From: Actinoplanes couchii
Lineage (GTDB): Bacteria > Actinomycetota > Actinomycetes > Mycobacteriales > Micromonosporaceae
Direction: 5' to 3'
Assembly: GCF_016862075.1 (NCBI RefSeq)
Contig: NZ_BOMG01000041.1
Location: 85,833 to 149,832 of the forward strand
Length of the DNA stretch: 64,000 nt
The first letter of the stretch is position 1; the number at the start of each line of letters is the position of its first letter. The notes under the pieces are model-generated. The model did no database searches and had not been told where the DNA came from. It saw only the letters and a program-made list of their open reading frames with translations. Positions 17,298 through 26,000 of this stretch are shown piece by piece. A program made the translations under genes and the position numbers.

Positions 17298-18386
17298 ATG
17301 GCCGTCGTCCTGCATTGGTTCCTGCCCACCACCGGTGACAGCCGGTCCATCGTGGGCGTCGATGATCGTGGCGGGCGCAGCACCCACACCGACGGGGCGG
17401 CGCTGCGCGAGCCGGACATCGACTATCTGATCGACGTCGCCCGCGCCGCCGAGCGCACCGGCTTCACCGGCGTGCTGACCCCGACCGGCACCTGGTGCGA
17501 GGACGCCTGGCTGACGACCGCGGCGATCGCCCGGGAGACCAGCACCCTGAAGTTCCTGGTGGCGTTCCGCCCGGGTTCGCTCTCCCCCACGCTCGCGGCA
17601 CAGATGGCCGCCACCTTCCAGCGGATCTCCCGCGGCCGGCTGATGCTCAACATCGTCACCGGCAGCGACGCCGCCGAGCAGCAGCGTTTCGGCGACTGGC
17701 TGGGCAAGGACGAGCGTTATGCGCGGACCGACGAGTTCCTGACCGTGCTGCGCGGCGCCTGGCAGGGCCCGTTCGACTTCGAGGGCGAGCATTTCAAGGT
17801 GGCCGGCGCGCTCGCGCCCCGGAAGTTCGACGCCCCGCCGATCTACTTCGGTGGCTCGTCGAAGGCCGCGCTGGAGGTCGCCACCAACCATGCCGAGGTC
17901 TACCTGACCTGGGGCGAGCCGCCCGCCGCGGTGGCCGAGAAGGTGGCCGCTCTGCGCGCGCTCGGCTACACCGGACGGTTCGGCATCCGGCTGCACGTGA
18001 TCACCCGCGACACCTCGAAGCAGGCGTGGGCCGAGGCGGACGCCCTGCTGGACGCCCTGACTCCGGAGCAGATCGCCAACGCCCAGGCCTCGTTGCGCCA
18101 GGCGGACTCGGTCGGCCAGCAGCGGATGCTGGCGCTGCACGGCGGGACGAGAGACGGCCTGGAGATCTACCCTAATCTATGGGCCGGGGTCGGACTCGTC
18201 CGTCCCGGCGCCGGAACAGCCCTGGTCGGCAGCCACACCGAGGTCGCCGACCGGATCGCCGAGTACCACGCACTCGGCATCGACGAGTTCATCCTCTCCG
18301 GATATCCCCACCTCGAAGAGGCCTACCACGCCGGTGAGGGCCTGCTGCCCGAGCTGCGCCGCCGCGGCCTCCTGTCAGGAGCCTGA
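17298..18386 (+). CDS. LLM-class flavin-dependent monooxygenase (SsuD-like)
   Basis: 362 aa, TIM-barrel, FMNH2-dependent oxygenase most like alkanesulfonate monooxygenase: N-terminal VVLHWFLPTTGDSRSI, GFTGVLTPTGTWCEDAW, the FMN/phosphate-binding LMLNIVTGSD, and IYFGGSSKAALEVA. Works in the cytoplasm with a separate flavin reductase, none of which is visible here. ATG 17298 fixes the family N-terminus although the nearest AGGAG (17271) is 22 bases away. It lies 5 bp before a sugar-type importer operon, not an SsuABC importer, which suggests a sulfonated or other carbohydrate-like substrate. Confidence 0.85.
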   Translation: MAVVLHWFLPTTGDSRSIVGVDDRGGRSTHTDGAALREPDIDYLIDVARAAERTGFTGVLTPTGTWCEDAWLTTAAIARETSTLKFLVAFRPGSLSPTLAAQMAATFQRISRGRLMLNIVTGSDAAEQQRFGDWLGKDERYARTDEFLTVLRGAWQGPFDFEGEHFKVAGALAPRKFDAPPIYFGGSSKAALEVATNHAEVYLTWGEPPAAVAEKVAALRALGYTGRFGIRLHVITRDTSKQAWAEADALLDALTPEQIANAQASLRQADSVGQQRMLALHGGTRDGLEIYPNLWAGVGLVRPGAGTALVGSHTEVADRIAEYHALGIDEFILSGYPHLEEAYHAGEGLLPELRRRGLLSGA

Positions 18387-18391
18387 TAACT

Positions 18392-19651
18392 GTGACCACA
18401 TACCACCGCCGCAACCTGCTGAAACTGGCCGCCGGAGCGGGCGCCGCCTCGTTCCTGGCGGCGTGCGCCGGCCCGGGTGGATCAACGAAGACGACAGCGG
18501 ACACCAAGGCGAAGGACCTCTCGTTCGCGCACTGGCGCGCCGAGGACAAGGCGGTCTTCGAGCAGATCATCGCGGACTTCCAGAAGGTCAAGGGCATCGC
18601 GGTACGCCAGGACATCTCGCCGTCCAACGACTACCAGAGCACGGCACTGCAGAAACTGCGCGGCGGTACGATCGGCGACTCCTTCACCGCGTTCCGGGGC
18701 GCCCAGTTCCTGGACATCGCCAAGGCGGGTGTCTCCACCGACCTGACCGGGCAGTCGTTGTTGTCGAAGTACGAGCCGTCGCTGATCACCGCGGGCGCCT
18801 CCGACGGCAAGCAGTACGGGGTGCCGTACCAGCTGGTGTTCAACACCCCCCTGGCCAACACCGACCTGATCAGCAAGGCCGGCCTGGGTGAGGCCCCGAA
18901 GGACTGGCAGGGCTTCCTGGCGCTGGCCGACAAGCTGAAGACCCAGGGTGTCGCCCCGATCGCGTGGCCGGGCGGCGACGCCGCGAACGCCGGTCAGCTG
19001 CTGAACATCATGGTCGTCAACAACGCGCCCGCCGACGACGCGCTCGGGAAGATCGAGACCGGCGAGTACAAGGTGACCGACGACTGGTTCCTGACCGTGC
19101 TCAAGCAGTACGCCGAGCTGCGCCCGTACTTCCAGGACAGCGCCACCGGCACCAGCAGCGACGCCGCGCTCGCGCTGTTCGCCCAGGGCAAGGCGGCCCT
19201 GCTGGCGACCGGCTCGTTCCAGGTGGCCGGGGTCCGCAAGCTGGGCGCCACGTTCCCGATCGACCTGCTCGCGCCGATCACCACGACCGCCGACAAGGCC
19301 AGGTACGAGGGTGTCTTCAACGCCACCTTCATCCTCGGGGTGAACGCGAAGTCGGCCAAGCAGGACAACGCCCGCGCCTGGATCGAGCACCTGTCCGATC
19401 CGGCCGTCGCGGGTGTGTACGCCAACGGCACCGCCCAGCACGTCACGGTCAAGGACGTCGAGTACACCAACGCCGACCTGAAGGCGCTCGCCCCCTGGCT
19501 GACCAGGAAGACCGCTCTCGCCCCGCGTTTCCAGTTCACCAACCTGGACATCCGTGGCGCGGTCGAGAACGCCACCGTGGCCGTCGCCGGGGGCAAGAGC
19601 CCGGAGCAGGCGGCCGAGGAGGCCCAGAAGGTCATCGACCAGAAGAAATGA
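18392..19651 (+). CDS. Family 1 extracellular solute-binding lipoprotein (CUT1 ABC importer)
   Basis: 419 aa. Signal peptide with twin arginine (HRRNLLKLAAGAGAASFL) and lipobox LAAC, so it is likely Tat-exported and lipid-anchored. The body is a type I periplasmic-binding fold of the sugar/oligosaccharide class (FSFAHWRAE-like first strand, YGVPYQLVFNTPLANTDLI, LFAQGKAALLATGSFQ). GTG start 5 bp after the SsuD-like gene; its stop overlaps the permease start (ATGA). It delivers an unidentified carbohydrate-like ligand to the two permeases. Confidence 0.88.
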   Translation: MTTYHRRNLLKLAAGAGAASFLAACAGPGGSTKTTADTKAKDLSFAHWRAEDKAVFEQIIADFQKVKGIAVRQDISPSNDYQSTALQKLRGGTIGDSFTAFRGAQFLDIAKAGVSTDLTGQSLLSKYEPSLITAGASDGKQYGVPYQLVFNTPLANTDLISKAGLGEAPKDWQGFLALADKLKTQGVAPIAWPGGDAANAGQLLNIMVVNNAPADDALGKIETGEYKVTDDWFLTVLKQYAELRPYFQDSATGTSSDAALALFAQGKAALLATGSFQVAGVRKLGATFPIDLLAPITTTADKARYEGVFNATFILGVNAKSAKQDNARAWIEHLSDPAVAGVYANGTAQHVTVKDVEYTNADLKALAPWLTRKTALAPRFQFTNLDIRGAVENATVAVAGGKSPEQAAEEAQKVIDQKK

Positions 19652-20508
19652 AGTTCAAGCTCTGGCTCTTCGCGGCACCCGCGCTGGTCCTGTACGGCGG
19701 CTTCTTCCTGCTTCCCGCCGTGCAGGGCCTGCGGTACGCCACCACCGACTGGGACGGTTGGAGCCCCGCCTTCAACGAGGTGGGGCTCGCCAACCTGACC
19801 GACGTCGTCAGCAACGACGACCTGTTCCGCAACGCGCTGACCAACAACCTGAAGTTCCTGCTGGCCGTGGTGATCGGGCAGACCGCCCTGGCGCTGCTGC
19901 TCGCGGTGCTGCTGGCGGCACGGTCCCGGGCGTCGACGTTCCTGCGGGCGCTGTTCTTCCTGCCGACCGTGCTGTCGTCGGTGTCGGTGGCGTTCATCTG
20001 GAAGTTCGTCTACGACCCGAATTTCGGGCTGGCCAACAACCTGCTGGACGCGGTCGGGCTGGACGCGTGGAAGTCGGCGTACCTGGGCAACGAGTCGACC
20101 GCGATCCTGTGGGTGGCGGTGGCGCAGGTGTGGTTTCACGCCGGGCAGATGATGGTCGTCTACATCGCCGGGATCAACCAGATCCCCGAGGAGTTGTACG
20201 ACGCGGCGAAGACCGACGGGGCCGGGCGCTGGCAGCAGTTCCGGCACGTGACCTGGCCGATGGTGGCTCCGGCAACCACCTTGGTCATCGCGTACACGAC
20301 GCTGCAGTCCTTCAAGGCCTTCGATCTGATCCTGGGTCTGGCCGGCAATCCGCCGCGGGCCGGGCTGGACGTGCTGGCCACCCGGATCTACAGCACGTTC
20401 GCGAACTCGCAGCTCGGGTACGCGGCCGCCGAGTCGATCGTCTTCATGGCCGCGATCGCCCTGGTCACGTGGCTGCAGAACCGGGCCGGAAAGGCGGTGC
20501 ACCGATGA
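19648..20508 (+). CDS. CUT1 ABC importer permease, MalF/UgpA type
   Basis: 286 aa, six membrane helices, with the ATPase-docking EAA loop EELYDAAKTDGAGRWQQFRH near residue 185-205. ATG overlaps the solute-binding-protein stop and its own stop overlaps the next permease start, so the three are translationally coupled. No ATPase gene is present; as known for Streptomyces sugar importers, a shared MsiK-type ATPase elsewhere probably energises it. Confidence 0.9.
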   Translation: MKFKLWLFAAPALVLYGGFFLLPAVQGLRYATTDWDGWSPAFNEVGLANLTDVVSNDDLFRNALTNNLKFLLAVVIGQTALALLLAVLLAARSRASTFLRALFFLPTVLSSVSVAFIWKFVYDPNFGLANNLLDAVGLDAWKSAYLGNESTAILWVAVAQVWFHAGQMMVVYIAGINQIPEELYDAAKTDGAGRWQQFRHVTWPMVAPATTLVIAYTTLQSFKAFDLILGLAGNPPRAGLDVLATRIYSTFANSQLGYAAAESIVFMAAIALVTWLQNRAGKAVHR

Positions 20509-21308
20509 TCAGGCGGGCCGTTCTCGGCGTCTACTCGCTGCTCATCGTGGTGCCGCTGATCGTGATCGTGGGCGGCACCTTCAAGACCACACCGGACCTG
20601 TTCGCCGACCCCTTCGGGCCACCGCGGAATCCGACGCTGGACAACTACGCCACCGTCCTCACCGGACAGGGCCTGCTCGGCGTACTCGGCAACAGTCTTT
20701 TCGTGATGTCGATCTCCGTGCCGGCGACGCTGCTGCTGGGGAGTCTGGTGGCGTTCGCGGTCGCCCGGCTGCCGAAGTGGCCGTCCCGGATCCTGTTCGG
20801 GATCTTCGCCCTCGGTCTGGCGGTGCCCGCGCAGGCGATCATGATCCCGCAGTACGTGCAGTTCGAACGGCTCGGCCTGCGCAACAGCCTGACCGGGCTG
20901 ATCCTGGTCAACATCGTGGTGACGCTGCCGGTGGCGGTCTTCATCCTGGCCGGGTTCATGCGCACGCTGCCGGGCGAACTCTACGAGGCGGCCGAGATCG
21001 ACGGGGCCGGGCCGTGGGCGACGTTCTGGCGGATCGCGGTGCCGGTCTCTTATCCCAGTATCGCCGCGACCGCGATCTTCCTGGTCGTCATGCACTGGAA
21101 CGATCTGCTCTATCCGCTGCTCTTCATCGACGATCCGGAGAAACGGACGCTGCCGCTGGCGCTGCTGGACTTCCAGGGCGAATACCTGACCGAGTATCCG
21201 CTGCTCTTCACCGGGGTGGTGGTGGCCTCACTGCCGATGATTTTGGCGTACGCGTTCCTGCAACGCCACTTCGTCGCGGGCATCACCGCCGGAGCCGTCA
21301 AGGGCTGA
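20505..21308 (+). CDS. CUT1 ABC importer permease, MalG/UgpE type
   Basis: 267 aa, six membrane helices, EAA loop GELYEAAEIDGAGPWATFWR. Second permease of the heterodimer with the upstream gene (ATGA overlap). It ends the coupled block; a PfkB kinase follows after 50 bp in the same direction and may use the imported sugar. Confidence 0.9.
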   Translation: MIRRAVLGVYSLLIVVPLIVIVGGTFKTTPDLFADPFGPPRNPTLDNYATVLTGQGLLGVLGNSLFVMSISVPATLLLGSLVAFAVARLPKWPSRILFGIFALGLAVPAQAIMIPQYVQFERLGLRNSLTGLILVNIVVTLPVAVFILAGFMRTLPGELYEAAEIDGAGPWATFWRIAVPVSYPSIAATAIFLVVMHWNDLLYPLLFIDDPEKRTLPLALLDFQGEYLTEYPLLFTGVVVASLPMILAYAFLQRHFVAGITAGAVKG

Positions 21309-21358
21309 TCTCAGCATGTTCACAGGTTGATCCGCAGCTCAGAGGGTAACCGGCGCGT

Positions 21359-22276
21359 ATGCCGACGGTAATGGTCTTCGCGCCGGTTCCTCAACTCACG
21401 GTAACCATCGAACAGCCGGGGGACACCCCGGAACTGCACGTCCACCCCGGTGGGCAGGGCATCTGGCAGGCCCGGATGTGCGCCGGGCTGGGCGCCGACG
21501 TGACCCTGTGCGCAGCGGTCGGCGGTGAGATCGGCGACGTCGTCGCCACCCTGATGCGAAGAGAACACATCGAGGTGCGCACGGTGCAGCGGCAGAACGG
21601 TAGCGGCTGGTACGTGCACGACCGCCGCGACGGCAGCCGGGACACCGTCGCCGAGTACGCCGGTGACCAGCTCGGCCGGCACGACCTGGACGAGTTGTAC
21701 AGCACCACTCTCGCCGAAGGGCTGCGCGCCGACGTCAGCATCCTCAGCGGCCCGGCCGCCCCGGACGTGGTTCCGGCCGAGGTGTACCGGCGGCTCGCGG
21801 CCGACCTGGGCACCCACGGCAGCCGGGTCGTCGCCGATCTCTCCGGCGACAATCTCGGCGCGGTGCTGGATGGTGGCGTGGCCTTTCTCAAGGTCAGCCA
21901 CGAGGAGCTGATCGACGACGGGATCGCCGGCGACGACAGCGACAAGTCCCTGACCGCCGCCGCCCACGAACTGTGCGAGCGGGGCGCCGGGTCGGTGCTG
22001 ATCAGCCGCGCCGACCGGCCGGGGATCGCGCTGCTCGACGGCACGGCCTACCTCGTGGACATGCCCGCGCTCCAGGTGGTCGAGCATCGCGGGGCGGGCG
22101 ACTCGATGTCCGCGGCGGTCGCCACCGTCCTGGCCCGGGGCGGTGACCTGGAGGAGGCGGTGCGCACCGGGGCGGCGGCCGGGGCTCTCAACGTGACCCG
22201 GCACGGCCTCGGCACCGGTCACTCCGACGCGATCCACGAGCTGGCAGCCCGGGTCGGCCTGACCCCGATCCGATAA
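21359..22276 (+). CDS. PfkB-family carbohydrate kinase (1-phosphofructokinase-like)
   Basis: 305 aa ribokinase-fold kinase. Substrate-side motif HPGGQGIWQARMCAGLGADV (about 29-48) and the C-terminal PfkB signature HRGAGDSMSAAVA with catalytic Asp. The arrangement resembles 1-phosphofructokinase and tagatose-6-phosphate kinases; the sugar is not decided by sequence. ATG 21359 with AGAGGG about 12 bases upstream. Located after the CUT1 permeases, it could phosphorylate the product of the importer-monooxygenase pathway. A hairpin follows its stop. Confidence 0.8.
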   Translation: MPTVMVFAPVPQLTVTIEQPGDTPELHVHPGGQGIWQARMCAGLGADVTLCAAVGGEIGDVVATLMRREHIEVRTVQRQNGSGWYVHDRRDGSRDTVAEYAGDQLGRHDLDELYSTTLAEGLRADVSILSGPAAPDVVPAEVYRRLAADLGTHGSRVVADLSGDNLGAVLDGGVAFLKVSHEELIDDGIAGDDSDKSLTAAAHELCERGAGSVLISRADRPGIALLDGTAYLVDMPALQVVEHRGAGDSMSAAVATVLARGGDLEEAVRTGAAAGALNVTRHGLGTGHSDAIHELAARVGLTPIR

Positions 22277-22296
22277 GTTCACCGGTTGTTCGACTC

Positions 22297-22321
22297 GGCC
22301 GCCCGGCTACCACGGGCGGCC
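22297..22321 (+). terminator. Hairpin after the PfkB kinase gene
   Basis: GGCCGCCCG (22297-22305) pairs perfectly with CGGGCGGCC (22313-22321), loop GCTACCA, followed by GTCTCT. No T-run. Confidence 0.5.
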
Positions 22322-22365
22322 GTCTCTAAGCTGGTCCGGCCCGCCACCCGCTGCCGGAGATCATC

Positions 22366-23754
22366 ATCAGAAGCCGTTCCGTCCTTGTCTGGCTGATTCC
22401 GCCCCTGACCACCGCGGCGCTCGGCCTGTGGCGCCTGGACGGTGCGGCCCTCTGGGCCGACGAACTGGCCACCCGGGGCGCGGCCCGGCTCGGCTGGGAG
22501 CAGATGTGGCTGCTCGCGGGCTCCGTCGACGCCGTGCTCACCCCGTACTACGCCATCCTGAAGGTCCTGGGTGGTCTTCGCCTGCCGTCGCTGATCGCGA
22601 TGGTCCTGACCAGCATCGTCGTGGTGGCGATCGGGCGCCGGGTCAGCGGGGACACCGCCGGACTGCTCGCCGGTTCGCTGTTCGCGGTGCTGCCGGTGAC
22701 GTCCCGCTACGCGCAGGAGGCCCGGCCGTACGCCCTGGTCATGCTCTTCGCCGCACTGGCCCTGCTCGCTCTGCTCCGCCTGCTGGAGGAACCCTCCGCC
22801 GGACGGGCCGCCGTCTATGCCGGGGCCGTCGCGCTGACCGGTCTGGCCCATCCGCTCAGCGCGCTGCTGATGCTCGCCGGGCACGCCCTGGCCGGTTGGC
22901 AGCGGTGGCGGGTCTGGACACCGGCCGCGGTGCTCGGCAGTCTGCCCGCGATCGGCCTGTGTCTGCTGGCCGCCGGGCAGACCGCGCAGGTCTCGTGGAT
23001 CGCCCCGGTCGGCGTCGGCAGCATCGGCCTGCTGCCCGCGCAGCTGTTCGTCTCCGCGGTCACCGGCGGGCTGCTGCTGGCGCTGGCCGTCACCGGGCTG
23101 CGCAGGGACCGGACCTCGCTCGCCCTGGCCGGTGCCGCCCTGGTCCCGCCGGTGTTGCTGCTGGTGGCGGGCACCGTCGCGGACGTGTGGGTGGCCCGGT
23201 ACGTGCTGTTCGTGATCCCCGCCCTGGCCGTGCTCGCGGTCCGCGTCCTGCACTGGGCGCACGCGCTGCCGGTGGTGCTGCTGATCGCCGTCCTCGGTTA
23301 TCCGGCCCAGCTCGACATCCGGGAGCCGGACGGGCACGGGCAGGACTCGGCGCGGGTCGCGAACCTGATCGGCCCGCGGTACCGGCCCGGTGACGTGGTC
23401 GTCTTCCCGGACACCCACGTCAGCATCCCGTGGGCGGCCCGCGACCTCTACGACCTGTACGTTCCCGAGCCCCGGCCGAAGGACGTGCTGGCGGTGACCC
23501 CGCAGCGCACCGGCGGCCGGATGCTCGCCACCGAGTGCCCGGACGTCGCCGCCTGCCTGGGCGCCCCGCCCCGGATCTGGATCGTCCGGGTCGACAACAC
23601 CCCGGACCCGCTCGCCGACATGGCGCCGGCGAAACGGGCCGCGATCAAGGACGACTACCGGGTCCGGGACCGGTGGAGTTCCGCGCTGCTGACCGTCGTC
23701 CTCATGGAACGAACCGGTACCCCGCTGCCGGGTGGTCGTCGAGCACCCGGGTGA
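22366..23754 (+). CDS. GT-C fold membrane glycosyltransferase (PMT/mannosyltransferase-like), non-canonical start
   Basis: About 462 aa with some ten hydrophobic segments and a polar C-terminal domain. The GT-C catalytic pair lies in the first extracytoplasmic loop, LWRLDGAALWADELAT (Asp-Glu), but this is upstream of the first ATG (22504). The frame is open back to TAA 22327 and contains no ATG, GTG or TTG before 22504. GGAG at 22356-22359 is followed at normal spacing by ATC 22363/22366, so I place an unusual start there; CTG 22351 is another option. It would transfer sugar from a polyprenyl-phosphate donor. Its 3' end overlaps the convergent monooxygenase gene by 53 bp. Confidence 0.7.
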   Translation: MRSRSVLVWLIPPLTTAALGLWRLDGAALWADELATRGAARLGWEQMWLLAGSVDAVLTPYYAILKVLGGLRLPSLIAMVLTSIVVVAIGRRVSGDTAGLLAGSLFAVLPVTSRYAQEARPYALVMLFAALALLALLRLLEEPSAGRAAVYAGAVALTGLAHPLSALLMLAGHALAGWQRWRVWTPAAVLGSLPAIGLCLLAAGQTAQVSWIAPVGVGSIGLLPAQLFVSAVTGGLLLALAVTGLRRDRTSLALAGAALVPPVLLLVAGTVADVWVARYVLFVIPALAVLAVRVLHWAHALPVVLLIAVLGYPAQLDIREPDGHGQDSARVANLIGPRYRPGDVVVFPDTHVSIPWAARDLYDLYVPEPRPKDVLAVTPQRTGGRMLATECPDVAACLGAPPRIWIVRVDNTPDPLADMAPAKRAAIKDDYRVRDRWSSALLTVVLMERTGTPLPGGRRAPG

Positions 23755-25060
23755 CACCGGGGCCGTAGAAATTCTCACGCAGGGTCGGGCCGTCGTAGGA
23801 CGTCCGGGTCAGGCCCCGGCGTCGCAGTTCGGGGACAGCCAGGTCGACGAAGTCACGGAACGTCACCGGCGGGACCGGGTCGGCGATGTTGAAACCGTCC
23901 ACCCCGGACTCCTCGGCCCAGCGTTCCAGCTCGTCGGCGACGGTCGCCGGGCTGCCGACGATCACCGGGCCGCCGCCGCCGACACCGACGAACTCGGCGA
24001 TCGCGCGCGGGGTCCAGGTGCGGTTCGGGTCCAGGGTGGTGAACAGTTCGACCATGCCGCGGATGCCGTCGGTCTCGACGTACTCCAGCGGCTTGTCCAG
24101 GTCCAACGAGGACAGGTCGAGGTGCATCAGGGCGCTCCATCGGGCCAGGGCGCCCTCGACGCTGGCGTACCGCTGGTAGTCGGCCAGTTTCGCCCGCGCC
24201 TCGGCGTCGGTCTCGGCGACGATCACGGTGGCGATGGCGAAGATCTTCAGCGCGTTCGGGTCGCGGCCGGCCGCGGCGGCCTCCGCCCGGAAACCGGTGA
24301 CCAGGGTGCGGGCCATCGACGGGAGGTAGGCGGAGAGGAAGACCCCTTCCGCGTGCCGGCCGGCGAACGCCTGGCCGACCCGGGAGGTGCCCGCCTGATA
24401 GAGCACCGGGGTGCGCAGAATGCCCGGCTCCGACAGGGCGATGCCGGGGACCTGGTAGTACTCGCCGTCGTGCGCGATCGGGCGGACCCGGGTGGGGTCC
24501 ACGAAGATGTCACCGGAACGGACCACGGCGTCGTCCGCCCAGCTGCCCTCCCACAGCTTGTAGACGACCTCCATGAACTCCTCGGCCTTCGCGTACCGCT
24601 GATCGTGCGGCAGCTGCCGGTCCAGCCCCAGGTTGCGGGCGGCGCTGTCCAGGGCGGACGTCACGATGTTCCACCCGATCCGGCCGCCGGTCAGATGGTC
24701 GAGTGTGGTCATCTTGCGGGCGAAGGCGTACGGCAGTTCATAGGTCGACGAGACCGTGACAGCGAAACCGAGGTGCTCGGTCGCGGCGGCCATCGCGCTG
24801 ATCGGCAGCAGCGGATCGTCGGTCGGGGTCTGGATGCCGTCGCGCAGCGCCGCGTCGACACTGCCCTGGTAGACGTCGAGCGGCCCGAGCGCGTCGGCCA
24901 CGAACAGCGCGTCGAAGTACCCGCGTTCCAGGATCTTCGCGGTCTCCACCCAGTAGGACAGGTCCCGGTAGCGGTGGGCCTGGCTGTCCGGATGCCGCCA
25001 CAACCCGATCGCGGTGTGGCCCACCGTCGACTGCCGCAACCCGTTCAGGCGGATCGTCAT
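23702..25060 (-). CDS. LLM-class flavin-dependent monooxygenase (NtaA/SnaA/DszA family)
   Basis: 452 aa. Long-form FMNH2-dependent oxygenase of the nitrilotriacetate/pristinamycin/dibenzothiophene-sulfone family: LWRHPDSQAHRYRDLSYWVE at the N-terminus, FDALFVADALG, LDHLTGGRIGWNIVTS, LYQAGTSRVGQAFAGRHAEG. ATG 25060 overlaps the preceding kinase stop (TGATG) with GGGAG upstream; an in-frame GTG precedes it directly. Last gene of the seven-gene minus-strand operon, where it probably opens or desulfurises/dealkylates the imported compound. A flavin reductase is needed; the PPOX-fold protein of the same operon might serve. Confidence 0.85.
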   Translation of the reverse strand: MTIRLNGLRQSTVGHTAIGLWRHPDSQAHRYRDLSYWVETAKILERGYFDALFVADALGPLDVYQGSVDAALRDGIQTPTDDPLLPISAMAAATEHLGFAVTVSSTYELPYAFARKMTTLDHLTGGRIGWNIVTSALDSAARNLGLDRQLPHDQRYAKAEEFMEVVYKLWEGSWADDAVVRSGDIFVDPTRVRPIAHDGEYYQVPGIALSEPGILRTPVLYQAGTSRVGQAFAGRHAEGVFLSAYLPSMARTLVTGFRAEAAAAGRDPNALKIFAIATVIVAETDAEARAKLADYQRYASVEGALARWSALMHLDLSSLDLDKPLEYVETDGIRGMVELFTTLDPNRTWTPRAIAEFVGVGGGGPVIVGSPATVADELERWAEESGVDGFNIADPVPPVTFRDFVDLAVPELRRRGLTRTSYDGPTLRENFYGPGVTRVLDDHPAAGYRFVP

Positions 25061-25611
25061 CACTGCTCCCCAGCGTTCTCGATGATCAGGTCCGCGTTCT
25101 CACGAACCAGCTCGGCCGCGTAGAACGCGTCCTCGTGCCGGGCCCATCGGGCCCAATGCGGGGCATAGGTCGGCCCGTCCCGCTCCAGGGCGCGCCGCTT
25201 GCGGATCCCGGCGGGGCTGTCCACCCAGACGAGCCCGCTTTCGTACGGCCGGAGCAACCGTCCACCGGCGCCGACGCCCTCGACGACGAGCCAGTCGGCA
25301 TCGGGCACCCGGTGCTCCTCGGCGTACGCTCCGGCGGCCCAGTCCCAGCGCCGCCACACCGCGTCCCGCCCCTCGGCGAGCGGGACCAGCACCCGGTCGT
25401 GCAGTTCGGTGACACCCCGGTCGAGGCCGTCCCAGCCGGCGTACAGGTCGTCCATGTGGATCACCGGCGCCGCGAGCCGTTCGGCGACCGCCATCGCGAG
25501 GGTGGTCTTGCCCGATCCGGACCGCCCTTCGACGGCCAGCACCCGCCGTCTCCCCACTTCCACCGGAAGGGACACGGCCCATGCCACGACCTGGTCGGCT
25601 GCCTCGTTCAT
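25060..25611 (-). CDS. Small P-loop kinase (uridine kinase-like)
   Basis: 183 aa. Walker A EGRSGSGKTTLAMAVAERL (about 28-47), Walker-B-like HMDDLYAGWDGL, and a LID-like basic region RKRRALERDGP near residue 137. Belongs to the uridine kinase/shikimate-kinase-like NMP kinase group of actinobacteria; the phosphate acceptor is unknown. Its ATG overlaps the stop of the PPOX gene and its TGA overlaps the next start, so it is embedded in the coupled operon and probably acts on the same metabolite. Confidence 0.75.
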   Translation of the reverse strand: MNEAADQVVAWAVSLPVEVGRRRVLAVEGRSGSGKTTLAMAVAERLAAPVIHMDDLYAGWDGLDRGVTELHDRVLVPLAEGRDAVWRRWDWAAGAYAEEHRVPDADWLVVEGVGAGGRLLRPYESGLVWVDSPAGIRKRRALERDGPTYAPHWARWARHEDAFYAAELVRENADLIIENAGEQ

Positions 25612-26000
25612 GCCACGAACAGCACACGCTCGGGAGTGATCCGCAGAACCACCCGGGTCGCCTCCTCCCGGTCGGCGCCGCGCTGGTGCGGAACCCCGGT
25701 GTACCGGCGGGCCAGCTCGTCGACCAGGGTGTGCGCGTCCTCGCCGGTGATCCGGGCGGTTCCCCGGATCTCGGCGTACCGGGCCGGTCGCGCCCGGTCG
25801 TAGACCAGCACGGTCACCCGCGGATCCCGTTCGATGTTGCGGACCTTGCGCCGGCCGGCCTTGGTGGCCATCACCAGTTCGTCGCCGTCGCGGCCGGCCC
25901 ACATCACCGACAGTTGCGCGCTGCCGTCCGGCTGGACGGTGGAGAGCACCGCGAACTCCGGCCGGTCGAGCAGCTCCACCACCTCGTCCGGCAGCGTCAC
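25608..26000 (-). CDS. Pyridoxamine-5'-phosphate oxidase-like (PPOX/FDOR fold) protein
   Basis: 130 aa split-barrel flavin or F420 protein: FAVLSTVQPDGSAQLSVMWA (about 15-34), MATKAGRRKVRNIERDPRVT, VLRITPERVLFV. GTG 26000 overlaps the previous stop (GTGA); longer upstream in-frame starts lie inside the previous gene. Such proteins use FMN or F420H2 to reduce substrates; some work as flavin reductases for LLM oxygenases, which would fit the last gene of this operon. Exact cofactor cannot be told. Confidence 0.8.
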   Translation of the reverse strand: MTLPDEVVELLDRPEFAVLSTVQPDGSAQLSVMWAGRDGDELVMATKAGRRKVRNIERDPRVTVLVYDRARPARYAEIRGTARITGEDAHTLVDELARRYTGVPHQRGADREEATRVVLRITPERVLFVA

